The position numbers were made by a program, and so were the translations under genes. Below are positions 9,003 to 16,359 of a stretch of 64,000 bases of DNA, piece after piece. Position 1 is the first letter of the stretch. Every line of letters begins with the position of its first letter. The notes beneath the pieces were generated by a model. The model searched no databases. It was not told the DNA's origin and was given only the letters and a program-made list of their open reading frames with translations. Origin of the DNA: Runella sp. MFBS21 (GTDB lineage: Bacteria; Bacteroidota; Bacteroidia; Cytophagales; Spirosomataceae); contig NZ_JARNTW010000001.1 in NCBI RefSeq assembly GCF_029433105.1, forward strand, positions 310,001-374,000, written 5' to 3'.

Positions 9003-9596
9003 TTATGCGCTTAGAGAGCTACTAGGGAAATATAATACTAGGGCATTAGAACCAAAAGAGGGTGTCTGCATCAGACACCCTCTTAGTTTAATGATTGCCG
9101 TCCTGATACGGGTTTTGACCGTAGTAAGGGGCAATTGCAGCTTTTTGGCAGTTTCTTCGTGCGTATATCCACCCCAGTACACCATTTCGATGAGCAGTCG
9201 GTGCTCGGCTTTTAGAGTAGACACTAGTTCTCGTAGCTCATGGCTGTCCATCAATCCGAATATAGCTTGGCGCTCTTCTATTGAAGTAGCTGCCTTTTCG
9301 ATTTCAATCATTTCGGGACGTCTGGCTCTCAAAAAATCAATAGCACAGTTGCGGGCTATGTTGAGCATCCAAGTAAATAGCCGCCCTTTTGAAGAGTCAT
9401 AGTGGGATATTTTCTTCCAAATCTTGACGAAAGTATCTTGTAGTAAATCCTGAGCAACGTCTTCTTCTTGCACAATTTTGAGGAGTATTCCATAAAGAGC
9501 CTCCGAGTAGTTGTCATATAGATAGTTGAATGCTTTCCGATCTTGTTGAGAAAGCATTTCTAACAGTTCGTTTTCGGCATAAGTCGGTACTTTCAT
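9003..9596 (-). CDS. ECF-type RNA polymerase sigma factor
   Basis: 197 residues. Sigma region 2 is at about 25-95 (YSEALYGILLKIVQEEDVAQDLLQDTFVKIW and MLNIARNCAIDFLRARR) and region 4 at about 120-170 (LLIEMVYWGGYTHEETAKKLQLPLTTVKTRIRTA). The layout is that of SigK/ECF factors. No anti-sigma gene is adjacent, which is unusual for this class. The last 25 residues follow a 13-bp hairpin in the coding sequence (9056-9084) that looks like an intrinsic terminator, so the C-terminal tail may not be fully expressed. It may direct part of the stress island. Confidence 0.88.
   Translation of the reverse strand: MKVPTYAENELLEMLSQQDRKAFNYLYDNYSEALYGILLKIVQEEDVAQDLLQDTFVKIWKKISHYDSSKGRLFTWMLNIARNCAIDFLRARRPEMIEIEKAATSIEERQAIFGLMDSHELRELVSTLKAEHRLLIEMVYWGGYTHEETAKKLQLPLTTVKTRIRTAIIKLRGCLMQTPSFGSNALVLYFPSSSLSA
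9056..9084 (-). terminator. Perfect 13-bp hairpin inside the sigma gene 3' end
   Basis: Arms 9056-9068 and 9072-9084 are exact reverse complements with a 3-base loop; on the minus strand four T follow. It could end the minus-strand sigma transcript 53 bases before its stop codon, or the plus-strand transglutaminase transcript. Confidence 0.6.
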
Positions 9597-9677
9597 ACAA
9601 GTATGGGAGAAATTTAAGGGAGTTAGAGAAATTAAGAAAAGCTTGGTTTGTAATATAAATCCTTCAAAGAGACAGAC

Positions 9678-10181
9678 TTATTGGATTTTCAAAGTCTCTT
9701 GTTCGGCTTTATTATATTGGGTGCTTGTACTGATGCTTTGTATGATTTTGAGCGAGTTTTCGAGGTTTTCACGTTGACGTTGCAGCACTCCTCGAAGTTC
9801 TTCATTATTATATATTTCTTCTGTGGCCAATGCTTCATCATAAGTCTGGAGAGCAGAGCTATCCCCAAATTCGCAGGATGCTAAAATAGCAGCTCTGTCA
9901 TTTCCCACAATCGCTGCTTTGAGATTAAGCCAAGCCTGATGGATATTTCCACCGATGGTTCCTTTGGTGGTAGGTTCGGCTCCCATATCACGAATATAAG
10001 CGGCCAAATTTTCAGCGAAATTGACGCTTTCATTAAGCATAGTCGAAAATACTATTTGCAGGTCTTCATCTTTGATTTCCTGTGCTGCTTGATGGTACCC
10101 CGCTATCCGGTCGTTGTTGATATGCAGCAGTCCATTGAGTATATCCACAACTTTTTCGATGGTGTCTTGATTGAGTTCCAT
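9678..10181 (-). CDS. PA2169-type four-helix-bundle protein (DUF2383)
   Basis: 167 residues, ferritin-like four-helix fold: MELNQDTIEKVVDILNGLLHINNDRIAGYHQAAQEI, then LNESVNFAENLAAYIRDMG and the family signature GTIGGNIHQAWLNLKAAIVGNDRAAILASCEFGD. It is cytoplasmic. The family is widespread in stress-induced gene sets; no activity is established. A partial island motif (10206-10223, minus strand) lies 25 bases upstream of the start. Confidence 0.88.
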   Translation of the reverse strand: MELNQDTIEKVVDILNGLLHINNDRIAGYHQAAQEIKDEDLQIVFSTMLNESVNFAENLAAYIRDMGAEPTTKGTIGGNIHQAWLNLKAAIVGNDRAAILASCEFGDSSALQTYDEALATEEIYNNEELRGVLQRQRENLENSLKIIQSISTSTQYNKAEQETLKIQ

Positions 10182-10205
10182 GACGTAGCTTTAATAAATA
10201 TTGAA

Positions 10206-10223
10206 TAGATACATATTCCCCAA
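10206..10223 (-). promoter_or_regulatory. Island motif, partial copy C
   Basis: Minus-strand TTGGGGAATAT matches the first half of the 25661 copy exactly; the second half reads TCTA one base later than in the other copies. It lies just upstream of the DUF2383 gene. Confidence 0.35.
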
Positions 10224-10275
10224 AAAATCTAATACCACCTATTTTAGGGTAAAATTGAGGAGAGAAAACGGGGAC

Positions 10276-10293
10276 TTGGGGTGTTTTTTCTAC
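10276..10293 (+). promoter_or_regulatory. Island motif TTGGG-N7-TTCTAC, copy B
   Basis: TTGGGG, seven bases, TTCTAC, followed by AATATTT as in the copy at 25661. It lies about 85 bases before the small membrane gene at 10378. Confidence 0.5.
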
Positions 10294-10377
10294 AATATTT
10301 TTGAATACCTCACTGGCATCTGTTTTTCTGATAGATAAGTATCTAATAAGACGCCATACTCAAAACAATATATTGTT

Positions 10378-10602
10378 ATGAATAACATCGAAAAAGAAAG
10401 TGTCAAAGATGACGCAAAATCTCAGAAAATTTCGGCAAGTACTATTTTTTGGATAGTGCTGGGGGTTGGAATCTTACTCATGGGCTTTGCTTATTTCAGC
10501 GGATATTTTACAGTCGGTGAAGACGGTGGAGGAAGAATGGGCCCCGTAAGTGGCAAAGACTCAGCAATAGTTACCAAAAGTGATACCATACAAGGAAACT
10601 AG
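10378..10602 (+). CDS. Small single-span membrane protein
   Basis: 74 residues. A charged N-terminus (1-20) leads to one membrane helix (about 23-45, ASTIFWIVLGVGILLMGFAY) and a glycine-rich outside tail (GEDGGGRMGPVSG). No family is recognised. Its place after an island motif and between the DUF2383 and LEA-like genes suggests a role in the same stress response. Confidence 0.65.
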   Translation: MNNIEKESVKDDAKSQKISASTIFWIVLGVGILLMGFAYFSGYFTVGEDGGGRMGPVSGKDSAIVTKSDTIQGN

Positions 10603-10699
10603 CCTTAAGTATACATGATGACTACTGTCTATAAACAATCAAAATTACCTTCTAAAAAAACATATCTTTTCTTAACATAACCAAAAATCAATTTTTATC

Positions 10700-11014
10700 A
10701 TGAAAACTAAAGAAGAATTGCTTAAAGAAGCTGCCGAGCATAAAGTGGAAACTGTGGAAAAAAAAGCAGATGTAGCCAAAGCTGAGTTACAAGAAAAAGT
10801 AGACGATGTAAAAATTGGGGCTGCTACATTGGCCGAAAAAGCCCAAGACAAATGGGAAGATTTCAAAGATAAAGCCGAAGATGCTTGGGAAAATACCAAA
10901 GAAAAAGTAAAAGATGCTTGGGAAGATACAAAAGACAAAGCCGAAGAAATTCGTGATAAAGTAGCCGACAAAACCCAAGATACAAAAGAAGAAATTCGGG
11001 AAAAAACAAGATAG
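10700..11014 (+). CDS. LEA-like Lys/Glu/Asp-rich helical protein
   Basis: 104 residues, built of roughly 11-residue steps such as KAQDKWEDFKD, KAEDAWENTKE, KVKDAWEDTKD and KAEEIRDKVAD. This is the pattern of group 3 late-embryogenesis-abundant proteins and of CsbD/YtxH-like stress proteins: disordered when wet, amphipathic helix when dry or on a membrane. No signal peptide. The function as a desiccation or osmotic protectant is inferred from composition. An intrinsic terminator follows. Confidence 0.75.
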   Translation: MKTKEELLKEAAEHKVETVEKKADVAKAELQEKVDDVKIGAATLAEKAQDKWEDFKDKAEDAWENTKEKVKDAWEDTKDKAEEIRDKVADKTQDTKEEIREKTR

Positions 11015-11030
11015 TAATCCCTTCTTCATG

Positions 11031-11071
11031 GCCTCGATTCGACTGTATATACAGCCTAATCGAGGCTTTTT
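11031..11071 (+). terminator. Intrinsic terminator
   Basis: GCCTCGATT at 11031-11039 pairs with AATCGAGGC at 11058-11066 and is followed by TTTTT; 17 bases after the LEA-like gene stop. Confidence 0.85.
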
Positions 11072-11129
11072 GTTGATAATAAATAAGCCTTCATTTACTG
11101 AATACATTTAACTTAATCGATTTATAGCT

Positions 11130-12332
11130 ATGGATTTAAGGACCGATTCTCCTTACTGGCTTATGAAAAATGGCTTTGTTTATTCTTACCCTTCTCTTAA
11201 TCATTCGGTCAAAACAGAAGTAGCAATCATAGGCGGCGGAATTACCGGTGCTTTGATAGCTTACCATCTTACTCAAGCGGGGATTTCTACGGTGGTAGTT
11301 GACAAACGAAAAATCGGAATGGGAAGTACTTGTGCGAGTACTGCTTTGCTTCAATACGAAATTGATACTCCTTTGAATCAGCTAATGTCTTTGGTGGGTG
11401 AAAAAAACGCTAATCGCAGCTATCTACTATGTGTAGAAGCCATCAAAAAAATCGAATCTATCACCAAAACCTTACCGAATGAAGTGGGTTTTGAAAACAA
11501 ACAGAGTTTTTACTACGCATCCAGAAAAAAAGACCTTGACGAACTTGAAAAAGAACTAAAACTAAGGCAAAAAATAGGGATAGAAGTCGATTTTTGGACC
11601 CAAGAAAAGATAGAAAAGCATTTTAGTTTTTCTGCGCCTGGCGCTCTCATGTCAAATTCAGGGGCGCAAATTGACGCCTATCGTTTTACACATGAGCTTT
11701 TTCAGTGGGCGCAAGCACGCGGATGTCAGGTGTTTGATGATACGACCGTTGAGGAGATTGTGCATCATAAAAATAGAGTCACCCTAACGACCGAGCACGG
11801 CCATACTGTGGAAGCCCAAAAACTAATCATCGCGTGTGGATATGAATCTCAAAACTATTTGACAAAAAAAATAGTAGACTTCAATTCTTCCTTTGCTGTG
11901 GTAAGTGAACCTGTGCCTATGGAAGATATTTGGTATCACAACTGCTTGATTTGGGAAACCGCCCGGCCTTATTTATACATCCGAACAACCTCCGACAATC
12001 GTATATTAATAGGAGGAAAAGACGAGCCTTTTTATAGCCCTACCAAAAGAGACGCTCTCAACAAGCGTAAAGCCGCCCAGCTAGAAAATGCCTTTAAACG
12101 AAGATTCCCTCATATTCCGTTTCGGGTAGATTTTAAGTGGGCAGGTACCTTTGCCGAAACTATTGATGGGCTACCCTATATTGGAAAAGTGAAAGAGCGC
12201 CCACATACTTACTTTGCTATGGGTTTTGGAGGCAATGGTATTGTTTTTAGCCTTTTAGCAGCGGAGATAATCAGAGATGAATTGGAAGGGAAGAAAAACG
12301 CAGACGCGTCAATATTTAAGTTTGATCGTTAG
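11130..12332 (+). CDS. FAD-dependent oxidoreductase, DAO family
   Basis: 400 residues. The Rossmann dinucleotide site is at 31-60 (VAIIGGGITGALIAYHL with GGGITG at 35-40, then the ribose-binding acidic D55). The C-terminal part has the usual DAO closure YIGKVKERPHTYFAMGFGGNGIVFSLLAAEII. The region 340-375 (AGTFAETIDGLPYIGK) contacts the flavin in relatives. The family oxidises amines or amino acids; the substrate is unknown. No Rieske domain is fused, unlike some relatives. The gene stands alone. Confidence 0.88.
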   Translation: MDLRTDSPYWLMKNGFVYSYPSLNHSVKTEVAIIGGGITGALIAYHLTQAGISTVVVDKRKIGMGSTCASTALLQYEIDTPLNQLMSLVGEKNANRSYLLCVEAIKKIESITKTLPNEVGFENKQSFYYASRKKDLDELEKELKLRQKIGIEVDFWTQEKIEKHFSFSAPGALMSNSGAQIDAYRFTHELFQWAQARGCQVFDDTTVEEIVHHKNRVTLTTEHGHTVEAQKLIIACGYESQNYLTKKIVDFNSSFAVVSEPVPMEDIWYHNCLIWETARPYLYIRTTSDNRILIGGKDEPFYSPTKRDALNKRKAAQLENAFKRRFPHIPFRVDFKWAGTFAETIDGLPYIGKVKERPHTYFAMGFGGNGIVFSLLAAEIIRDELEGKKNADASIFKFDR

Positions 12333-12352
12333 AGTGTATAACTAAAAAAATA

Positions 12353-12718
12353 CTATTCAAGGATTTGCTCTATCTTGCTCAAATCGAGCGGTTTTTCGAC
12401 AAAACCATCGGCACCCGACTGTAGTGCACGCTCTCGTAAGCCGCTCATTGCGGTGATCATAACGAGTTTAGAAGTAGGGGCTTTTTCCCGAAATTTTTCG
12501 ATTTGTTCTACACCGATTCCGTCTGGCAGGTTGTTGTCCAAAAAAATCAATGAAGGTTGTTCTTCGGCAGCTTTAGCAAGTCCTTCTGCAAGGGTATGTG
12601 CTCTGAGCGACATAATCCCAAACCTCTGTAATGCTAACCCTAATAAAAGACAGGTGTCAATCTCATCGTCTATGATCACAGCCTTTCTGTAGGTTTCTGA
12701 AAAGGCTCTATTACTCAT
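12353..12718 (-). CDS. Single-domain response regulator
   Basis: 121 residues, a receiver domain only. Acidic pocket D17-D18, phosphoacceptor D61 (in IFLDNNLPDG), conserved Thr/Ala at MITAMSG and Lys at EKPLDL are all present. No output domain, so it signals by protein contact. No kinase is in the same operon; the kinase at 14689 or 19709 is a candidate partner by proximity only. Confidence 0.9.
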   Translation of the reverse strand: MSNRAFSETYRKAVIIDDEIDTCLLLGLALQRFGIMSLRAHTLAEGLAKAAEEQPSLIFLDNNLPDGIGVEQIEKFREKAPTSKLVMITAMSGLRERALQSGADGFVEKPLDLSKIEQILE

Positions 12719-12773
12719 TTTTTACAAATTGGTTAAAGTACACATTATTAATATTTTGAATCATGGCTGAATT

Positions 12774-12805
12774 AATAATACAAAGCAGTTCTGCTTTGTA
12801 TTATT
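12774..12805. repeat. Perfect 15-bp inverted repeat
   Basis: Arms 12774-12788 and 12791-12805 (AATAATACAAAGCAG and its complement) with two bases between. It lies 56 bases upstream of the response regulator gene and 184 bases before the YtxH gene, without a T-run. An operator for a dimeric regulator or a DNA hairpin is possible. Confidence 0.5.
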
Positions 12806-12926
12806 ACCTTTAATATTAGTTAAAAAATCGTGCCAGTATAATGTATTAGTGACAGATTGAATGCTCAATAAACCTCAAATTGGGGAAAAAAAGTAACATA
12901 ATCTGCTTTGAGATAGATATTCGAGT

Positions 12927-12954
12927 ATGGAATGGTTTTTTTTTGATGATATAC
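12927..12954 (+). promoter_or_regulatory. Shared leader element, copy 2
   Basis: ATGGAATGG, T9, GATGA and TATAC 35-62 bases before the YtxH gene, matching the element at 2600-2626 except for the T-run length. Confidence 0.35.
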
Positions 12955-12988
12955 GAAAATATATGTCAATCACTAAAACTTAAATGCC

Positions 12989-13300
12989 ATGACTAATAAT
13001 TCGAAAGTTGTATTGGGTATTGTTACTGCCGCTGCCGCAGGAGCTGTTATAGGAATGTTGTTTGCTCCCGAAAAAGGTAGCGAGCTTCGTGATAAAATGC
13101 GTGACACCGCAAATGGCTTTGCTTCTGATTTGTTGGATGCCATTCAACGTGGTCGTCAGCAATATACAGAATTAGAAAGCGAAGTAGAAGACAAAGCCAA
13201 TGAGCTTAAGTCAAAAGCAGCGGGTAAAGTTGCCGAAGTAAAAGACCGTGTAGAATCGGAAGTTGAAAATGTGAAAGAAAAAGCGCAACGTTATTCATAA
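12989..13300 (+). CDS. YtxH domain-containing protein
   Basis: 103 residues. The N-terminal glycine/alanine-rich membrane helix (VVLGIVTAAAAGAVIGMLFAP, about 7-28) followed by EKGSELRDKMRD is the YtxH signature; the rest is a long charged helix rich in Lys and Glu. YtxH proteins are general-stress membrane-anchored proteins without known catalytic role. It heads a likely operon with the holin-like and unknown genes downstream. Confidence 0.88.
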   Translation: MTNNSKVVLGIVTAAAAGAVIGMLFAPEKGSELRDKMRDTANGFASDLLDAIQRGRQQYTELESEVEDKANELKSKAAGKVAEVKDRVESEVENVKEKAQRYS

Positions 13301-13365
13301 CGGTGAGTCTGACGAAAAGGTACAAACCTGCTAGCTTATACACGATTATCACATATCACAACCTC

Positions 13366-13397
13366 GAAATTGCGAAGGCATCAGTCTTCGCAATTTC
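13366..13397 (+). repeat. 12-bp hairpin between YtxH and holin-like genes
   Basis: GAAATTGCGAAG (13366-13377) pairs with CTTCGCAATTTC (13386-13397) over an 8-base loop, 20 bases before the next start. No T-run follows, so it may modulate rather than end transcription. Confidence 0.5.
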
Positions 13398-13417
13398 TCA
13401 AAATATGATCCCATACA

Positions 13418-13783
13418 ATGCAAGTACTAGAATCTGCAAACGAAATCAAAGAACGAGCCGGAGATTGGTTTGAACACGCTTCCGATTATTTGGAGGCACG
13501 TTGGAACTTAGGCGTGTTGGATGTTTCTCAAAAAACCGCTAGTGCCATTTCAAGCTTGGTTTCGGCGCTTATTTTGGGCGCTATTGGTATGTTGGGGTTG
13601 CTGTTTGTGAGTTTAGGCGCTGCATGGCTCATTGGGGAGAAACTCCAAAACTTGGCGGCGGGATTTTTCATCGTAGCCTTATTTTATGGAGTTGTCGGGG
13701 TGATTTTGTACTTGGTCAAAGACCGGTTTATTAAAATTCCAGTAGTCAACACTTTTATAAAAAAGTTTTATTATGAAAACTAA
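13418..13783 (+). CDS. Phage-holin-family (holin superfamily III-like) membrane protein
   Basis: 121 residues with an amphipathic N-terminus (EIKERAGDWFEHASDYLEARWNL) and two membrane helices (about 45-75 and 80-105). This matches the chromosomal 'phage holin family' proteins usually found next to YtxH genes; they are not lysis holins. It probably sits in the inner membrane as part of an envelope-stress complex. The last 11 bases overlap the start of the next gene, so translation is likely coupled. Confidence 0.82.
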   Translation: MQVLESANEIKERAGDWFEHASDYLEARWNLGVLDVSQKTASAISSLVSALILGAIGMLGLLFVSLGAAWLIGEKLQNLAAGFFIVALFYGVVGVILYLVKDRFIKIPVVNTFIKKFYYEN

Positions 13784-14249
13784 GATTGAAACAGTTGATG
13801 ACCTGCGAGCTGAAAGAGCACGATTAAAAAACAAGTTGGAATTGTCTAGAATTCATATGCGAAAAGAAATAAATGCCATAAAAACAGAGCTTAGCCCTGC
13901 GCGACAGGCCGTAGGAGTGGTAAGTGATTTGTTGACTACTCCTCGGAAAGGGCTGTTGCCTATTGGGGTAGGGATTGGTGTAGACTTAATCCTGCGACGC
14001 ACCTTGCTCTCTAAAGCGGGCTGGCTTCCTCGGTTGATAGTCCCTCTTATAGTAAGGAATGTCACCACAAATCTTATTCAGAAAAACAAAACGAGTATCG
14101 TAGAAAAAGCCCTGATTTGGCTCAAAAAAGCCACTGATAAGCCTCAGTCTAAGCCACAGCTTATAGAGGCGGCGGCTCCTCAAAAATTGTTGCCAAGCCC
14201 TGCCAAGCTGAATGGCAAGGTTCAGCATCCGTCTTTTATGGATAATTAA
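13773..14249 (+). CDS. Hypothetical protein of the YtxH/holin-like operon
   Basis: 158 residues, overlapping the holin-like gene by 11 bases. N-terminal charged coil (VDDLRAERARLKNKLELSR), a middle part with hydrophobic stretches (GLLPIGVGIGVDLILRR and LPRLIVPLIVRNVTTNL) and a Lys/Pro-rich tail. It resembles in layout the third protein of YtxH/holin-type clusters in other Bacteroidota. No function known; likely membrane-associated. Confidence 0.75.
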   Translation: MKTKIETVDDLRAERARLKNKLELSRIHMRKEINAIKTELSPARQAVGVVSDLLTTPRKGLLPIGVGIGVDLILRRTLLSKAGWLPRLIVPLIVRNVTTNLIQKNKTSIVEKALIWLKKATDKPQSKPQLIEAAAPQKLLPSPAKLNGKVQHPSFMDN

Positions 14250-14692
14250 TAAAAAGCCTTAAAGGGTTCGGGTTTTATGGGTAAATGGGTAAGATTAATC
14301 CAAAACTTAACCAATGTTAGAATGGTATCATTGAAGACATCAAACGAAGAAGGTTTGGAAATGTAGCAGTTAGCACCTAAAGCATAACATTGGTTAACGT
14401 CTTTTTCTGATTTTGAGGTAGTCAATACCACTACTGGAATTTTGCGGAGCTTAGGCTCGGTTTTCAAAACTTTTAGTACCTCTCTTCCATCCATCCTAGG
14501 CATATTGAGATCAAGGATGATAAGCCCTACCGAAGCATCATTGTTGTCGGTACGGATGTATTCCAATAGCTCCAAACCATCTCCTACAAACACAGTTGGG
14601 TTGAGTAAATTACAATCGTCAAGGACAGATTGCAGCAAGTACCGGTCGTCGTCGTCGTCGTCGGCTATGAGGATAGTGGCGTTTCTGTTCAT
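14246..14692 (-). CDS. Rcp1-type single-domain response regulator
   Basis: 148 residues from the ATG at 14692, which overlaps the TGA of the upstream kinase gene (ATGA), a sign of translational coupling; a longer frame to 14809 would run inside the kinase gene. Motifs: LIADDDDDDRYLL acidic pocket, LIILDLNMPRMDGREVL phosphoacceptor, VVVLTTSKSEKD and ISKPSSF. The extended loop and 'NMPRMDGRE' signature are those of Rcp1-like regulators paired with cyanobacterial-phytochrome-type kinases. Partner: the CHASE3 kinase upstream. Confidence 0.92.
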   Translation of the reverse strand: MNRNATILIADDDDDDRYLLQSVLDDCNLLNPTVFVGDGLELLEYIRTDNNDASVGLIILDLNMPRMDGREVLKVLKTEPKLRKIPVVVLTTSKSEKDVNQCYALGANCYISKPSSFDVFNDTILTLVKFWINLTHLPIKPEPFKAFY

Positions 14693-16107
14693 AATTTCGG
14701 GGCTAAATGATTGGTTACTGGCAAATAGATGTGGAATATGGCTCCTTCTTGATTTGGTTTTGCCTCTGCAACTATAAACCCGTTGTGATTGGATACAATT
14801 CTGCGGCATAGTGCTAGACCAATTCCCGTGCCTTCATATTCAGACCGATTATGTAATCGTTGGAAAATTACGAAGATTTTTTCAGCATAAATAGGATCAA
14901 AACCTATACCATTATCTATAAACGAAATTTGGTGGTAAATGTTTTCTTTTAGATTGGTATTTATTCCTGCGATACTTTCCCCCAGCACCTGTTTATAAAC
15001 AATTTCGATTACGGGCGGAGTAGTGGGTTTGCTATACTTTATAGCATTAGAAATAAGATTGTTGAATAGCTGAATAATCTGAAATTCTATACCACTAATC
15101 ACCGGTAGCGTTACGCTTTTGATAGTCACTTTTTTCTTGGAGATAGTATCCGAAAACTCTTCTTGTATGCGCTTAACTAAAGTGTTGAGGTCAATCTCTT
15201 GGAAAATTTTTTCGCGCATATTTGCCGTTCTTGAAAACAACAACAAATCATCAATAAGTTGCTGCATTCGATTAGCTGATTGATTGATTTTGGTGAGGTT
15301 GGCTTTACCGTCTTCGCTGAGTTGATCGTATTGTTTTAGGATGAGCCTTTCGCCAAAGGCGCGGATTTTGCGCAGCGGCTCTTGTAAATCATGAGATGCT
15401 ACGTACGCAAACTGCTCAAGTTCAGCATTGGCCCGTTCTAAGTCGGTGAGCTTTTCTTCTAATGTCTTTTGGAAACTAATACGCCGCGAAAGCTCTACAT
15501 ACAATAATCGAAAGAAAATAAGCAAAAATGCCAAAGACACTACCGAAAGCAACAAAAGGTAAAAGTTGGTGTTGCGGTCGGCTATTTTTTGCATTTCGGC
15601 TCGTTGATTGAGTAGTTGGAGCTCGTCTTCTTCAAAATGCCGAGAAATTACCCTAATCTTATCCATTTCTTTTCGTCCTTCTTCTAGAGCCACTCCATCA
15701 AAATGCTGTTTGGCTTTTATACGGCTAATGTTTAGTTCAATTAGGTTTATGTGCCGTTGGATAAGCATGTTGATAGTATCTAAGCGCCGGAGTTGGAGGG
15801 GATTGTCTCGCACAAGCAGCCGGAAGTCACGAGTTACTTTTTTTAGTTTGTTTCTGCCTTCCGCATAAGGGTATAAATATTTTTCTTGGCCAGAGAGTAA
15901 GTAGCCTCTATGTCCGATTTCTATAATAGATAAAGTATTGGTCAAGTCTTTGTTTTTGAGACGTACTCGGTAGCTGTGATTCACCGATTCGGTGCGTCGG
16001 CCGGTTTCTTGTACTCGGTCGTAGGCGAGCCAGCTTAAAAAGATAAGCATGAATAAACTGACGGCCATTGCTAAAAAAATTCCCAACAAATCGTTGCGTA
16101 AAATCAT
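14689..16107 (-). CDS. CHASE3 sensor histidine kinase
   Basis: 472 residues. An N-terminal membrane helix (7-29), an extracytoplasmic CHASE3 helical sensor (about 35-178) and a second helix (182-205) lead to a coiled linker, a HisKA domain with H239 (in FAYVASHDLQEPLRKI) and a HATPase_c domain with N-box NLISNAIKYSK, DNGIGFD and GTGIGLALCR. It senses an unknown envelope signal and likely phosphorylates the coupled Rcp1-type regulator. A copy of the island motif lies upstream of its start on the same strand. Confidence 0.92.
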   Translation of the reverse strand: MILRNDLLGIFLAMAVSLFMLIFLSWLAYDRVQETGRRTESVNHSYRVRLKNKDLTNTLSIIEIGHRGYLLSGQEKYLYPYAEGRNKLKKVTRDFRLLVRDNPLQLRRLDTINMLIQRHINLIELNISRIKAKQHFDGVALEEGRKEMDKIRVISRHFEEDELQLLNQRAEMQKIADRNTNFYLLLLSVVSLAFLLIFFRLLYVELSRRISFQKTLEEKLTDLERANAELEQFAYVASHDLQEPLRKIRAFGERLILKQYDQLSEDGKANLTKINQSANRMQQLIDDLLLFSRTANMREKIFQEIDLNTLVKRIQEEFSDTISKKKVTIKSVTLPVISGIEFQIIQLFNNLISNAIKYSKPTTPPVIEIVYKQVLGESIAGINTNLKENIYHQISFIDNGIGFDPIYAEKIFVIFQRLHNRSEYEGTGIGLALCRRIVSNHNGFIVAEAKPNQEGAIFHIYLPVTNHLAPKL

Positions 16108-16146
16108 AAGGGTGATGAATCTGTGGCTTATTTTCTACAAATAAAT

Positions 16147-16164
16147 GTAGAGAAAAATACCCAA
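16147..16164 (-). promoter_or_regulatory. Island motif TTGGG-N7-CTCTAC, copy D
   Basis: On the minus strand, 40-57 bases upstream of the kinase start. It overlaps an inverted repeat TCTACA-N6-TGTAGA (16135-16152) and a CCCAATTTGGG palindrome (16160-16170) whose other arm points toward rpoN. Confidence 0.5.
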
Positions 16165-16359
16165 TTTGGGTAAAAAATCGTTTTAGTATAAAACTATAAA
16201 ATCATAATATGTGTTGTATATAAAAAGTTTGAAAAATGTAATGTATTGATTTTTAGGGTTTTTTGTAGATTTAGACTCGTAAATATAAATTTTAATTGAA
16301 TGTAATTACTTACTGAGGCATCCAATTTGGTAGATAAAACCAAAAAATGTTGTCCAACA

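Noticed and set aside
10313-10328. Possible -24/-12 (sigma-54) promoter TGGCAT-N6-TTTC
   Set aside because: The -12 GC pair is missing; similar near-hits at 5077 and 25752 also lack it, so I do not call sigma-54 sites.
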